Below are positions 44,077 through 52,951 of a stretch of DNA of 64,000 nt, one piece after another (position 1 is the first letter of the stretch; the number at the start of each line of letters is the position of its first letter). Made by a program: the position numbers and the translations under genes. Origin of the DNA: Jejuia sp043557195 (GTDB taxonomy: Bacteria > Bacteroidota > Bacteroidia > Flavobacteriales > Flavobacteriaceae); assembly GCA_043557195.1 (NCBI GenBank), contig CP121314.1, forward strand, positions 1,674,001-1,738,000, read 5' to 3'. A model generated the notes under the pieces. That model worked only from the letters and a program-made list of their open reading frames with translations, did not search any database and had not been told where the DNA came from.

Positions 44077-44847
44077 TTACCTCCCAGTAACCAACAATCG
44101 TTTCGCGCCATTAATGCCACATTTCTGATAATAATTATAGGCTTTTGCAGCACGTTCACGAATATCTAAATCGGTTTCTTTTAACACCCAACCATCCAAA
44201 GCCCACTTTAAAGTATAAGCTTCGGGCGACATCAACCCTGTAGACCATACCAAAGGGTTTGCTTTTGTTTGTTCCAAATAGGGTTGAAAATAGTCTTTAC
44301 TAACGCAAGCTAAAATAATTGCATCTCTTTTGATTTTGTTAATTGGCTTGAATTCACCTTCAACATCAAACTCCATTAAACCATCATGTCCTATATACGC
44401 TAGTAGATTAGCATCACCACCAAACTTTAATTTTTGTGTTCCATTAACTACCGTAATTCCATTTCTACCGGCAGTAGCTTCAATAAAATCTTTAGTAGTA
44501 TTTTTTATGTATTTGCCATCGTAAGCATCAGCCAACAAATAGGTGTTTGTAGTATTGTGTTTAAACAATATACGCTCCAAAATATGAGTTTTAGGGTTTT
44601 TGGTAGAAGATATAAATGTCCAATCCTTACTCCGCTTAAAATAGCTTTTTATACCGTACATGGCTCCCCAATACAAATTGTTTTTGGGGTCTTGCCCATT
44701 TCCAAATTTGGCAGGAACAGGCACTATCCCTTGGTTAATATTATCGCATAACGCTACAAACGCATGAATCGTTCTGACTTCTGATTTAGATTGACTAAAA
44801 CTTAAATTAAAGACCAGTAAAAATATGATAAAAACTACCTGCTTCAT
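44077..44847 (-). CDS. Secreted hypothetical protein
   Basis: 256 residues from ATG 44847; the longer frame to 44886 is rejected because ATG 44847 gives a signal peptide (KQVVFIIFLLVFNLSFSQS) and a one-base overlap with the upstream stop. The mature part contains GAMYGIKSYFKRS, LLAYIGHDGLMEF and DAIILACVSKDYFQPYLE, a layout suggesting an alpha/beta domain with possible His and Cys residues. It is coupled to the lipoprotein gene upstream. I recognise no named family. Confidence 0.65.
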   Translation of the reverse strand: MKQVVFIIFLLVFNLSFSQSKSEVRTIHAFVALCDNINQGIVPVPAKFGNGQDPKNNLYWGAMYGIKSYFKRSKDWTFISSTKNPKTHILERILFKHNTTNTYLLADAYDGKYIKNTTKDFIEATAGRNGITVVNGTQKLKFGGDANLLAYIGHDGLMEFDVEGEFKPINKIKRDAIILACVSKDYFQPYLEQTKANPLVWSTGLMSPEAYTLKWALDGWVLKETDLDIRERAAKAYNYYQKCGINGAKRLLVTGR

Positions 44848-45659
44848 TAAGATTGGGGTATTTCTAAACGTGTATTTAAAATCCATTTTTTTATCAAATT
44901 CTTATTTGTCGATATTTCAGCAATAACATAATAATTTGAACCAAAGCAAGGTGAAGTTTCAGCAAGTTCAATCATTACCATATCATCATAATAACTGGAA
45001 TGAAGAAAATACAATTCCTTATCCTTTATTAAAATATAACCCACATGATTATCCAATCCAACAAAATATATACCATCTGAATATACTGCATTTAACTTCT
45101 GTTTTAAAGCTTCAAAAGACAAATTTGAAAACTGTTTTAAAGCTTGCCTTGGTTGTAAAACTTGAGCCTCTATTAAACCTGCTTGTTGTGCCATTTTATA
45201 TCTATTCAAATTAAAGCCTAAGTGCTTTAGAGTAGTTGAAACAAAATAACCACAAGCAATATCACCTTCGTTCGGAATATTAGTATATCCATTAAAATCC
45301 CAAGTTGTACCATACCAATGCGGTATAATCCCATTAATTAATACGTCACTGATATAATTAGAAGCACTATCTATTGCCTTATTTGCGTTTACTTCAAAAA
45401 GTTGTTTGAATAATATTCGCTGGTCAAGAACTTTATGCTTTATAGTATTGTAATTACCTTGTTTTTTAAAATTGATATTCAATTTTGTAGAATCTAAAAC
45501 TGGGTATTCCTTTTTGGTTTTTTTAAGTTTTACAATATTATTTGTAGCGGTGATAAGTGGTTTTTCTTTTGAATGTTGACATCCAAAAATCAAAATAAAG
45601 ATTGTTATAAATACTGTTGCCTTAATAGAAAAAGAGTTTGAATCATAACCATAACTCAA
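44847..45659 (-). CDS. Lipoprotein with NlpC/papain-like Cys and His positions
   Basis: Up to 270 residues. A lipoprotein signal ends at ILIFGC (about Cys27). The start is uncertain: only TTG 45659 (inside a terminator stem) or a rare ATT is available in frame. In the domain, GDIACGYFVSTTLKHLGF and later GLDNHVGYILI and LHSSYYDD give a Cys followed by His, in the order of papain-fold amidases (NlpC/P60, CHAP). Catalytic function is a guess. It is translationally coupled to the secreted protein gene. Confidence 0.6.
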   Translation of the reverse strand: MSYGYDSNSFSIKATVFITIFILIFGCQHSKEKPLITATNNIVKLKKTKKEYPVLDSTKLNINFKKQGNYNTIKHKVLDQRILFKQLFEVNANKAIDSASNYISDVLINGIIPHWYGTTWDFNGYTNIPNEGDIACGYFVSTTLKHLGFNLNRYKMAQQAGLIEAQVLQPRQALKQFSNLSFEALKQKLNAVYSDGIYFVGLDNHVGYILIKDKELYFLHSSYYDDMVMIELAETSPCFGSNYYVIAEISTNKNLIKKWILNTRLEIPQS

Positions 45660-45666
45660 ACTCTTT
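45631..45666 (-). terminator. Terminator of the 89-residue gene, overlapping the next start
   Basis: AAAGAGTTTGA (45631-45641) and TCAAACTCTTT (45656-45666) make an 11-bp stem with T-rich flank on the minus strand. It covers the TTG start of the lipoprotein gene. Confidence 0.7.
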
Positions 45667-45697
45667 CTACTATATTGTTTTGAAAACTATAATTTCT

Positions 45698-45967
45698 CTA
45701 ATCCACCAAATCTTCTTCAAAATACCACCATAAACTAGAATCTATAGATTGTTTCATTTTATTGATATCTACGTCGTCTTTTAAAAAAACAGTGATATTT
45801 TCATTACCACGATTTTGACCGATACTCTCTCGAATTTCTATTTCCTCGATTTCTTTAAAATGCTCTAAATGCTTTTTAATACGTCCGTCTAAAGATTCAT
45901 CACTCAAAAAAATCTTAATTGTAGGTTGTGTTGGGGAGTTTCTAATTTCTGATCTAAACGGTAACAT
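45698..45967 (-). CDS. Small hypothetical protein
   Basis: 89 residues, acidic, with no signal or membrane segment. The pattern TIKIFLSDESLDGRIKKHLEHFKEIEEIEIRES suggests a beta-alpha-beta unit, and the sequence ends SSLWWYFEEDLVD. The gene has its own terminator. I do not recognise the family. Confidence 0.55.
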   Translation of the reverse strand: MLPFRSEIRNSPTQPTIKIFLSDESLDGRIKKHLEHFKEIEEIEIRESIGQNRGNENITVFLKDDVDINKMKQSIDSSLWWYFEEDLVD

Positions 45968-46062
45968 TATTAAGTAATTTGAAGTTAAACATTCGCTTAA
46001 ATAACAACTGCTATTCCTTAAAGTTAATAATTTTATTAATACCTTTTGAAATATTTTAAATC

Positions 46063-46536
46063 ATGAGCAACTCTAGTATTAAAAACATTGAGCAATTATT
46101 AACCGAAATAGAGGATAATGTTGCTAATAAAAACCTTAAAAAGGAGTCTGTCTCAACGTCCGATATCGGATGGCAATTAGACCATACACTCAAGGTAATA
46201 AACGCTGTTTGTATGACAATGATAAACTCTGATCCAAGCACCTATAAACCGAGTGCAAAACCCATCAGAATTGTATTGTTTACTTTAGGTTATATTCCAA
46301 GAGGAAAGGCAAAAGCTCCAAAGATTGTTCGTCCACCAAAAATAATTACTGAAGCTAATTTATTGAAACAATTAACAGAAGCAAAAGCACATGTTGAGCG
46401 TATTAAAACATTGCCTAAAACTTCACATTTTAAACACTTTATTTTTGGTACGTTATCTAAAAAACAAACCATTCGATTTTTAGAAATCCATACAAAACAT
46501 CATTTGAAGATTGTTAGAGATATTAATAAGCCATAA
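46063..46536 (+). CDS. DUF1569/DinB-like protein
   Basis: 157 residues, mostly helical. WQLDHTLKVINAVC near residue 38-51, and the C-terminal HTKHHLKIVRDI supply His positions like those of DinB-superfamily metal-binding four-helix bundles, as in DUF1569. No signal peptide. Function unknown; convergent with rpmA through a shared terminator. Confidence 0.6.
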   Translation: MSNSSIKNIEQLLTEIEDNVANKNLKKESVSTSDIGWQLDHTLKVINAVCMTMINSDPSTYKPSAKPIRIVLFTLGYIPRGKAKAPKIVRPPKIITEANLLKQLTEAKAHVERIKTLPKTSHFKHFIFGTLSKKQTIRFLEIHTKHHLKIVRDINKP

Positions 46537-46540
46537 AAAA

Positions 46541-46564
46541 ACCCTCTCTGTTTCCAGAAAGGGT
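46541..46564. terminator. Bidirectional terminator between DUF1569-like gene and rpmA
   Basis: ACCCTCTCTG (46541-46550) and CAGAAAGGGT (46555-46564) pair apart from an inner CT/AA mismatch, with A-run before and T-rich sequence after. It serves both convergent genes. Confidence 0.65.
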
Positions 46565-46591
46565 CTTTATAATTCTTAAAGAAATTATTTC

Positions 46592-46852
46592 TTAAGCCTC
46601 AAAAGGCACTACAGAAACATAAGACTTGTTGTCTTTTTTCTTTGTAAACTTTACAACACCATCTACATAGGCGTGTAGTGTATGATCTTTTGAAGAATAT
46701 ACGTTTTCACCTGGGTGATGTGTATTTCCTCTTTGTCTTACGATAATATTACCAGCTTTTGCTGCTTGACCACCAAAAATCTTAACACCTAAGCGTTTCG
46801 ATTCTGATTCTCTACCGTTTTTCGAACTTCCGACTCCTTTTTTATGTGCCAT
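46592..46852 (-). CDS. rpmA: 50S ribosomal protein L27
   Basis: 86 residues. The N-terminus MAHKKGVGSSKNGRESESKRLGVK and the following RQRGNTHHPGENV are typical bL27. There is no cleavable extension before MAHKK, unlike in Firmicutes. It follows rplU by 37 bp in the standard rplU-rpmA operon. Confidence 0.97.
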   Translation of the reverse strand: MAHKKGVGSSKNGRESESKRLGVKIFGGQAAKAGNIIVRQRGNTHHPGENVYSSKDHTLHAYVDGVVKFTKKKDNKSYVSVVPFEA

Positions 46853-46889
46853 TTTATTTCGATTTTATATTGTTAACGCGATGAAAAGC

Positions 46890-47579
46890 TTAAGCTTTAC
46901 CACCATCTAATTCGTCTTGCCATTTTTTAAGCTCGTCCCACTTACCATCAGCAGCTAATTTAGCTTGCGCTGGCCAAGTATCAGTAACATGGTTACCACG
47001 AACACCTGCAATAATTTCAGAAATTGCTTCAGGCTTAGCTTTTGCTAAATCTGCAAAGGTTGCAATACCTGCTTCTACTAATGTTGAAGCGATTTTTGGA
47101 CCAATACCTTCAATTTTCTTTAAATCATCAGCTTTTCCTGTTGCTTTTTTAGCAGCTGGTTTAGCTTCAGCCTTAGGAGCTGCTGCTTTAGTTTCTACTT
47201 TTGCTTTAGGTTCAGCTTTTTTAGTTTCTTTTTTTGGAGCAGCTTCTTTCTTAGCTGGTTTAGCTCCAGAAGCTACGATGCTTTCAATTACGATTTCAGA
47301 TAAAGATTGTCTGTGTCCGTTTTTTACACGGTAACCTTTTCTTCTTTTCTTTTTGAAAACTATCACCTTATCTCCTTTAAGGTGCTTCAAGACTTTTGCA
47401 CTAACTTGTGCTCCGCCTATAGCTGGGGCGCCTACAGTTACTTTGTCACCATCTCCAATTAAAAGAACGTTATCGAAAGAAACTTTCTTACCTTCTTCTG
47501 TTTGTAAACGATTAACAAAAACTTTTTGGTCTTTTTCAACTTTAAATTGATGCCCTGCTATCTCTACAATTGCGTACAT
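46890..47579 (-). CDS. rplU: 50S ribosomal protein L21 with C-terminal HhH extension
   Basis: 229 residues, twice the normal length. Residues 1-103 are bL21 (MYAIVEIAGHQFKVEKDQKVF ... KRRKGYRVKNGHRQ). Then comes a Lys/Ala/Glu-rich linker (~105-150) and a helix-hairpin-helix-like domain (DDLKKIEGIGPKIASTLVEAGI ...) ending in GGKA. Similar L21 extensions occur in Flavobacteria. The HhH part may bind nucleic acid or protein; that is inference. Confidence 0.95.
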   Translation of the reverse strand: MYAIVEIAGHQFKVEKDQKVFVNRLQTEEGKKVSFDNVLLIGDGDKVTVGAPAIGGAQVSAKVLKHLKGDKVIVFKKKRRKGYRVKNGHRQSLSEIVIESIVASGAKPAKKEAAPKKETKKAEPKAKVETKAAAPKAEAKPAAKKATGKADDLKKIEGIGPKIASTLVEAGIATFADLAKAKPEAISEIIAGVRGNHVTDTWPAQAKLAADGKWDELKKWQDELDGGKA

Positions 47580-47641
47580 AGCGTAACGTTTTTATTAATT
47601 ATTTTTAATTATAAATACCTCAGATTTCTCTAAGGCGGGTG

Positions 47642-47671
47642 CAAATATAATTCTAATTAATTAATCTACAA
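47642..47671 (-). promoter_or_regulatory. Promoter of rplU-rpmA
   Basis: On the minus strand TTG (47669-47671), a 19-nt spacer and TATATTTG (47642-47649) match the Bacteroidetes consensus exactly, 62 bp before the rplU ATG. The rest of this 281-bp gap to the M16 gene holds only AT-rich sequence. Confidence 0.82.
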
Positions 47672-47860
47672 ATCATAACCTCTTATTTTGACAAATTTTA
47701 TTGTGAATAAGACCATCCAAAAAAATCAACTTGATTAAGAATTCATTAATTCATCAAAAATTACACGATTACTATATATTATTTTAATATTTTTAGTACC
47801 CTTTGTAACAAATCATCCTTTTGCAAAGACAAACACCTTATTAATTAAATAATAACTACT

Positions 47861-49192
47861 ATGAAAAAACACTTAGTATTATGTGCTTCATTGGTATTTT
47901 CTGCTTTAACAGTAACTGCCCAGGAAGTAGATTTTGAAGAGTACACCTTGGAAAATGGTTTACATGTTATCCTACACCAAGATAATTCTGCACCAGTAAT
48001 AACCGTTGGTGTAATGCATGATGTTGGCGGTAAAGATCTTGGAGGAGATAATAATCCAGAACGTACAGGTTTTGCTCATTTTTTCGAGCATCTATTGGCA
48101 TCTGGTCCAACAAAAAACATTGAAAAAGGAACATGGCGTAAAATTAGAGGCGCAAATGGTGGTCAAGGAAATGCAAACACATCCTTAGACAGAACTTATT
48201 ACTACCAAACATTTCCTTCTAATAATTTAGAATTAGCACTTTGGATGGAATCAGAAAGACTACTTCACCCTATCATCGATCAAGATGCGGTTGATACCCA
48301 AAATGAAGTTGTAAAAGAAGAGAAACGTTTGCGTTATGACAATTCTCCATACGGACAAATATTATTCGCAGTTACTGAGAGTTTGTTTAAAAAACATCCG
48401 TATAAGAACAAGAATATTGGAGAAATGGAGCATTTAGATGCTGCCACATTAGAAGAATTTCAATCTTATTTTGATAAGTGGTATGTACCCACAAACTCTG
48501 TTATGGTAGTTGCTGGAGACATCCAAACTTCTAAAACAAAAGAATTAATCGAAGCTTACTTTAGCGACATAAAGACGGGACCTAAACCTGTTAGAAGCTT
48601 TCCAGAAGATCAACCTATAACTGAAACGATACATAAAAAGTTTTATGACTCGAATATTCAAATTCCTGCAATAATTGCGGCTTATAGAACTCCTGCACAA
48701 ACAGAAAAAGACAGTTACGTTCTCAATATGATTTCTTCTTATTTAAGCACTGGCAAAAGCTCTGTACTTTACAAGAAACTCGTTGACAAACAAAAACAAG
48801 CTTTAGCGGTGCAAGCCGTAAACCTTACTCAAGTTGATGCTGGTATTTATGCTTTATTTGCCCTTCCTCTAGGAGAAGTTAGCCTTGAAGAATTACTAGC
48901 TGAAATGGATGAAGAAATAGAAAAATTGCAAAATGAGCTTATATCTGAAAGAGATTTTCAAAAGCTCCAAAATCAGTTCGAAAACAATTTTGTAAACTCT
49001 AACTCAAGTATTTCAGGTATTGCCAATTCACTGGTAGATTACTATTTATTATACGGAGATATCAATTTAATAAATACTGAAATTGACATTTACCGCTCTA
49101 TCACAAGAGAAGATATACAAAGGGTTACCAAAAAATATCTGAATCCTAATCAGCGTGTAGAATTAGAATATTTGCCAAAAAAAGATAATTAA
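47861..49192 (+). CDS. M16 family metallopeptidase, catalytic subunit
   Basis: 443 residues with a signal peptide (1-20, ending TVTAQ). The inverted zinc motif is HFFEH (73-77), with Glu154 as the third ligand (HxxEH-x76-E), followed by the LuxS/M16 C-domain. Such periplasmic zinc peptidases degrade short peptides. It is 8 bp upstream of a second M16 gene that lacks the motif, so together they likely form a heterodimer like the mitochondrial processing peptidase. Confidence 0.93.
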   Translation: MKKHLVLCASLVFSALTVTAQEVDFEEYTLENGLHVILHQDNSAPVITVGVMHDVGGKDLGGDNNPERTGFAHFFEHLLASGPTKNIEKGTWRKIRGANGGQGNANTSLDRTYYYQTFPSNNLELALWMESERLLHPIIDQDAVDTQNEVVKEEKRLRYDNSPYGQILFAVTESLFKKHPYKNKNIGEMEHLDAATLEEFQSYFDKWYVPTNSVMVVAGDIQTSKTKELIEAYFSDIKTGPKPVRSFPEDQPITETIHKKFYDSNIQIPAIIAAYRTPAQTEKDSYVLNMISSYLSTGKSSVLYKKLVDKQKQALAVQAVNLTQVDAGIYALFALPLGEVSLEELLAEMDEEIEKLQNELISERDFQKLQNQFENNFVNSNSSISGIANSLVDYYLLYGDINLINTEIDIYRSITREDIQRVTKKYLNPNQRVELEYLPKKDN

Positions 49193-49200
49193 AAAAAGAC

Positions 49201-51288
49201 ATGAAAATTATGAAATCTAAAATATACGTTTTAATCATTATGTTTTTAATGTCGGTTGGCGTTAATGCACAAATAGATAGAACTAAACAACCTAAGCCAG
49301 GACCTGCACCAAAAATATCTCTTGATACTCCTACAGAGTTTCAATTGAAAAATGGGCTCACAGTTTTAGTAGTTGAAAATCATAAATTACCTAGAGTATC
49401 CTTTTCTTTAAGAATAGATAACACACCTTCTACCGAGGGTGATAAAGCAGGTGTTTCTAATATCTTGGGAACAATGCTAGGAAATGGCACCACCTCTATT
49501 CCTAAAGATCAGTTTAATGAAGAAATCGACTTTTTAGGAGCGAGATTATCCTTTGGATCAGAAAGTGCTTTTGCAAGTTCTCTGTCTAAATACTCAGATA
49601 GAATCATAGAATTGTTAGCAGATGCTGCACTTAATCCTCTATTAACAGAAGAGGAATTTCAAAAAGAAAAAGACAAGCTTTCTGAAGGTTTAAAAACTCA
49701 AGAAAAAAGTGTACAAGCAATTGCTGATCGTGTTCAGGATGCATTAACTTATGGAATGAGTCATCCATATGGCGAATATGTTAGCAATGAAAGTTTAAAC
49801 AATATCGCTTTAACTGATGTTGTAGATAACTATAAAAGGAATTTCAACCCTAAAAATGCTTATTTAGTTGTAATTGGTGATGTAAATGCAAAAAAAATAA
49901 AGTCTACTATTAAGAAGCATTTTGGAGCATGGAAAAATTCGGCTGGAGCACAACCAGAAATGCCAAAACCTAATGCAAATCTCCAAAAAACAACAATTAA
50001 TTTTGTTGACATGCCAAACGCAGTTCAATCAAACATTATACTAACAAACAATGTAGAATTGAAAATGGGTGATGAAGACTATCATGCGGCACTTATAGCC
50101 AATTATATTATTGGTGGTGGAGCAACTGGGTATTTATTTCAAAATTTAAGAGATGATAAAGCTTATACCTATGGCTCGTATTCAAGAGTTGGCGCTTCTA
50201 GATATGGTGCTTCTCGCTTTTTAGCTACTGCCGAGGTAAGAAATGAAGTTACAGATAGCTCAGTTGTTGAAATGATTAAAGAGGTAAAGCGCATCAGAAC
50301 AGAACCTGTTACTGCTGAAACACTTGCAGCAGCCAAAGCAGCATATGCAGGTAGTTTTGTTATGGCTTTAGAAAGACCACAAACCATTGCTAACTATGCG
50401 CTCAATATTAAACTAAATAATCTTCCTGCTGATTTCTATAAAAACTATTTAGAAAAAATAAATGCAGTAACGATAGAAGATGTCCAAAATGCTGCCAATA
50501 AATATTTCATGGCAGATCAGTCACGAATTATTGTTGTGGGTAAAGGAAGTGATGTTTTATCAAACCTAGAAAAAACAGGTATTCCTATAAATTACTATGA
50601 CAAATATGCCAATGAAGTACCAAAACCGGAGTTCTCTAAACCAATACCTGAAGGTGTTACAGCCCAATCTGTAATTGATAATTACATAAAAGCTGTTGGC
50701 GGAAAAGAAAAAGCTACGTTAGTAAAAACACTTCATAAAACTGCCGATGTAAGCATTAAGGGTGTACCCGTTACTTTAACAGCCGAAATAAAAGAAATGG
50801 CTCCAAACAAGCAATCTATGGAAATGACAGCTCAAGGTATGGGTGTAATCATGAAGCAGAAATTTGATGGAGAAAATGGTTATTTGGAGCAACAGGGCAT
50901 GAAAAAAGAGTTAACACCAGAAGAAATAGCTGAAAAGAAAAATAGCGAAACTATATTCCCAGAACTACATTATAAAGATGCTCAGATTACTTTAGAAAGT
51001 ATGACATCAATTGAGGATAAAGATGTTTACAAAGTAAAAGTAATGCTTGGAGATAAACCTTCACATCGCTATTACAGTGTTGAAAGTGGATTGTTAGTGC
51101 GTGAAGAATCAACAACTGAAGCGCAAGGAAAGCAAGTCACTTCTATTGTAGATTATAGTGATTATGCTTCCGTAAATGATGTTAAAATACCTCATAACCT
51201 TAGTATAATGGCTGGACCTCAAAACATCTCTATGAAAATAACCAGTATTAAGGTAAATGAAGGTGTATCTGACGCTGATTTCAATTAA
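49201..51288 (+). CDS. M16 family protein, non-catalytic partner with extra C-terminal domain
   Basis: 695 residues, signal peptide ending NAQ (about 1-25). The M16 fold is present, but the position of HxxEH reads SNILGT, so it cannot bind zinc there. It keeps the Arg/Tyr-type RDDKAYTYGSYS region used for substrate binding. A further ~200 residues (about 490-695) form a beta-rich domain resembling LolA-like or outer-membrane-lipoprotein carrier folds. Pairs with the preceding catalytic gene. Confidence 0.9.
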   Translation: MKIMKSKIYVLIIMFLMSVGVNAQIDRTKQPKPGPAPKISLDTPTEFQLKNGLTVLVVENHKLPRVSFSLRIDNTPSTEGDKAGVSNILGTMLGNGTTSIPKDQFNEEIDFLGARLSFGSESAFASSLSKYSDRIIELLADAALNPLLTEEEFQKEKDKLSEGLKTQEKSVQAIADRVQDALTYGMSHPYGEYVSNESLNNIALTDVVDNYKRNFNPKNAYLVVIGDVNAKKIKSTIKKHFGAWKNSAGAQPEMPKPNANLQKTTINFVDMPNAVQSNIILTNNVELKMGDEDYHAALIANYIIGGGATGYLFQNLRDDKAYTYGSYSRVGASRYGASRFLATAEVRNEVTDSSVVEMIKEVKRIRTEPVTAETLAAAKAAYAGSFVMALERPQTIANYALNIKLNNLPADFYKNYLEKINAVTIEDVQNAANKYFMADQSRIIVVGKGSDVLSNLEKTGIPINYYDKYANEVPKPEFSKPIPEGVTAQSVIDNYIKAVGGKEKATLVKTLHKTADVSIKGVPVTLTAEIKEMAPNKQSMEMTAQGMGVIMKQKFDGENGYLEQQGMKKELTPEEIAEKKNSETIFPELHYKDAQITLESMTSIEDKDVYKVKVMLGDKPSHRYYSVESGLLVREESTTEAQGKQVTSIVDYSDYASVNDVKIPHNLSIMAGPQNISMKITSIKVNEGVSDADFN

Positions 51289-51322
51289 AAAGAAAAAGTT
51301 CTACTTAATTAACCAATAAGTT

Positions 51323-51351
51323 AAAGCCCAAGAAGTTTATTCTTGGGCTTT
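51323..51351. terminator. Terminator after the M16 operon
   Basis: AAAGCCCAAGAA (51323-51334) and TTCTTGGGCTTT (51340-51351) form a 12-bp perfect stem with a GTTTA loop and T-run. It also serves the convergent DUF4199 gene. Confidence 0.88.
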
Positions 51352-51364
51352 TATTTTAATTCTA

Positions 51365-51811
51365 TTATGAAGCAATATTTCGTGAATTCTTGAAAAGCTG
51401 CATGACAGTTAGCGAAGACACAATAGAAGTGGAAAACCCCATAATTGCAACAATAAATACAATGATACCAATGTGAGATTTAAAGCCCCAATTCATTTTC
51501 TCTAATAACACAGGTAAAAAATCGGCATTAATTTCGGTGGCGTACAACAAGAAAAAAGCAGTAAATACTATGGTAGCAACCGCACCTGTAACAACTCCTG
51601 TTTTAAAACCTTCACCGTATGAAAACTCCTTAGGGTATTGTAATTTACTCACTTTTATAGCTTCATAAATACCAAAAAGTGTTATTGCTGCATTCACCAA
51701 ACTAAATGCAGGATTTGTATGCTTATCAAATAAAGACAATACCAAAAAATAGGCAATTAATACTGCGCTAGTTACTAAACCAAAACGAATAGGAAGGACT
51801 AAATTTTTCAT
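51365..51811 (-). CDS. DUF4199 family membrane protein
   Basis: 148 residues with four helices (about 8-28, 35-52, 70-92 and 115-138), and FLLYATEINADFLPVLLEKMNWGF between the last two. It belongs to the same family as the gene at 4094-4552 though the two are only distantly similar. Function unknown. Confidence 0.72.
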   Translation of the reverse strand: MKNLVLPIRFGLVTSAVLIAYFLVLSLFDKHTNPAFSLVNAAITLFGIYEAIKVSKLQYPKEFSYGEGFKTGVVTGAVATIVFTAFFLLYATEINADFLPVLLEKMNWGFKSHIGIIVFIVAIMGFSTSIVSSLTVMQLFKNSRNIAS

Positions 51812-51970
51812 AAAAAGTTAAATTTTAAGTTGTTTTTAAATTGTATTTTACCTGTAGGAATAGGTTATACTTCTCAAATAGATTGGTTTGTTTAACTTTT
51901 TCAAATCACTTAAAGTTCGTGAAAAAAAACGACTTTTAATAATTTCAAGATAGATTCATGGCTTAAAGAC

Positions 51971-52846
51971 TTACTTTCGCTTGTGTGCTAAGTACACACC
52001 AATCAGAATAATAATGGTTGCAAACCCCTGAATAATCCCAAAGCGTTCTCCATCCAAAATACCCCAAAAAACTGCGACAATAGTCATTAAGTAAGTTACT
52101 GAAGATGCAAAAACAGGTGTAGCAATATGCACCAATTTATTGAAGAGTACTTTAGCTATTGCTGTTCCAAATAAAGAAAGAATCAACATGTAAAATAACG
52201 CTGGCTTTAGTGAAGGTGCTTCTAAAACTTCTGTTTTAAAAAATCCCGATGCGGCTAAAATTACTAGTGCGGGAATTATAATCGCAACAAAGTTTCCAAC
52301 AGCAATAGTAAGCGCATTCATATGCTGTAAATGGCGCTTTAAAATATTTACGCTTGCAGCATACATAAAGGTAGCTATTATCACAAATAAAACATATAGG
52401 TAATTTTGATTTGGATTTATAGATGCACCGTTAAGAATTAAAAAGAGTGTTCCTAACAACCCAATAAAAACACCTAAAACTTGTCTTTTGGTAGATGTTA
52501 TTTTGAAAACAAAAAATCCTAGAATTATAGTGTTTAAAGGTACAAGCGAGTTTAAAATAGATGCTACAGAACTGTCTATTTCAGTTTCAGCGAAAGCAAA
52601 TAAAAATGCTGGAAAAAATGTACCTAAAAGCCCTGTAAGAATTACCCATTTCCACTCTCTGAGTTTAATAGATTTTATGCGATTAAACCCTACAATAAAC
52701 AGGAAAAATGCAGTAAAAATAATGCGAATAGCTCCCAATTGCACAGGTGTTAAACCAATCAACCCCTTCTTTATCAATATGAAAGAGCTACCCCATATTA
52801 GAGAAAGTATAATAAGGTATACCCACTTTAGGGAATTTGTAGCCAT
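51971..52846 (-). CDS. EamA/DMT-family transporter
   Basis: 291 residues, ten membrane helices in two EamA halves. The signature LIWGSSFILIKKGLIGLTPVQLGAIRIIFTAFFL is near the N-terminus, and PALFYMLILSLFGTAIAKVLFNKLV marks the second half. DMT transporters export or exchange amino acids, purines or other metabolites; the substrate cannot be read. Confidence 0.9.
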   Translation of the reverse strand: MATNSLKWVYLIILSLIWGSSFILIKKGLIGLTPVQLGAIRIIFTAFFLFIVGFNRIKSIKLREWKWVILTGLLGTFFPAFLFAFAETEIDSSVASILNSLVPLNTIILGFFVFKITSTKRQVLGVFIGLLGTLFLILNGASINPNQNYLYVLFVIIATFMYAASVNILKRHLQHMNALTIAVGNFVAIIIPALVILAASGFFKTEVLEAPSLKPALFYMLILSLFGTAIAKVLFNKLVHIATPVFASSVTYLMTIVAVFWGILDGERFGIIQGFATIIILIGVYLAHKRK

Positions 52847-52951
52847 AGCAACGACGTATTCTTTTTTAAAAGCACAAAAGTCAAGTTTTTAAAGCAATAA
52901 ACAGCATTATTTAGTAATTTTGTAACATAATTTTTAAAATTAAGATAACAT

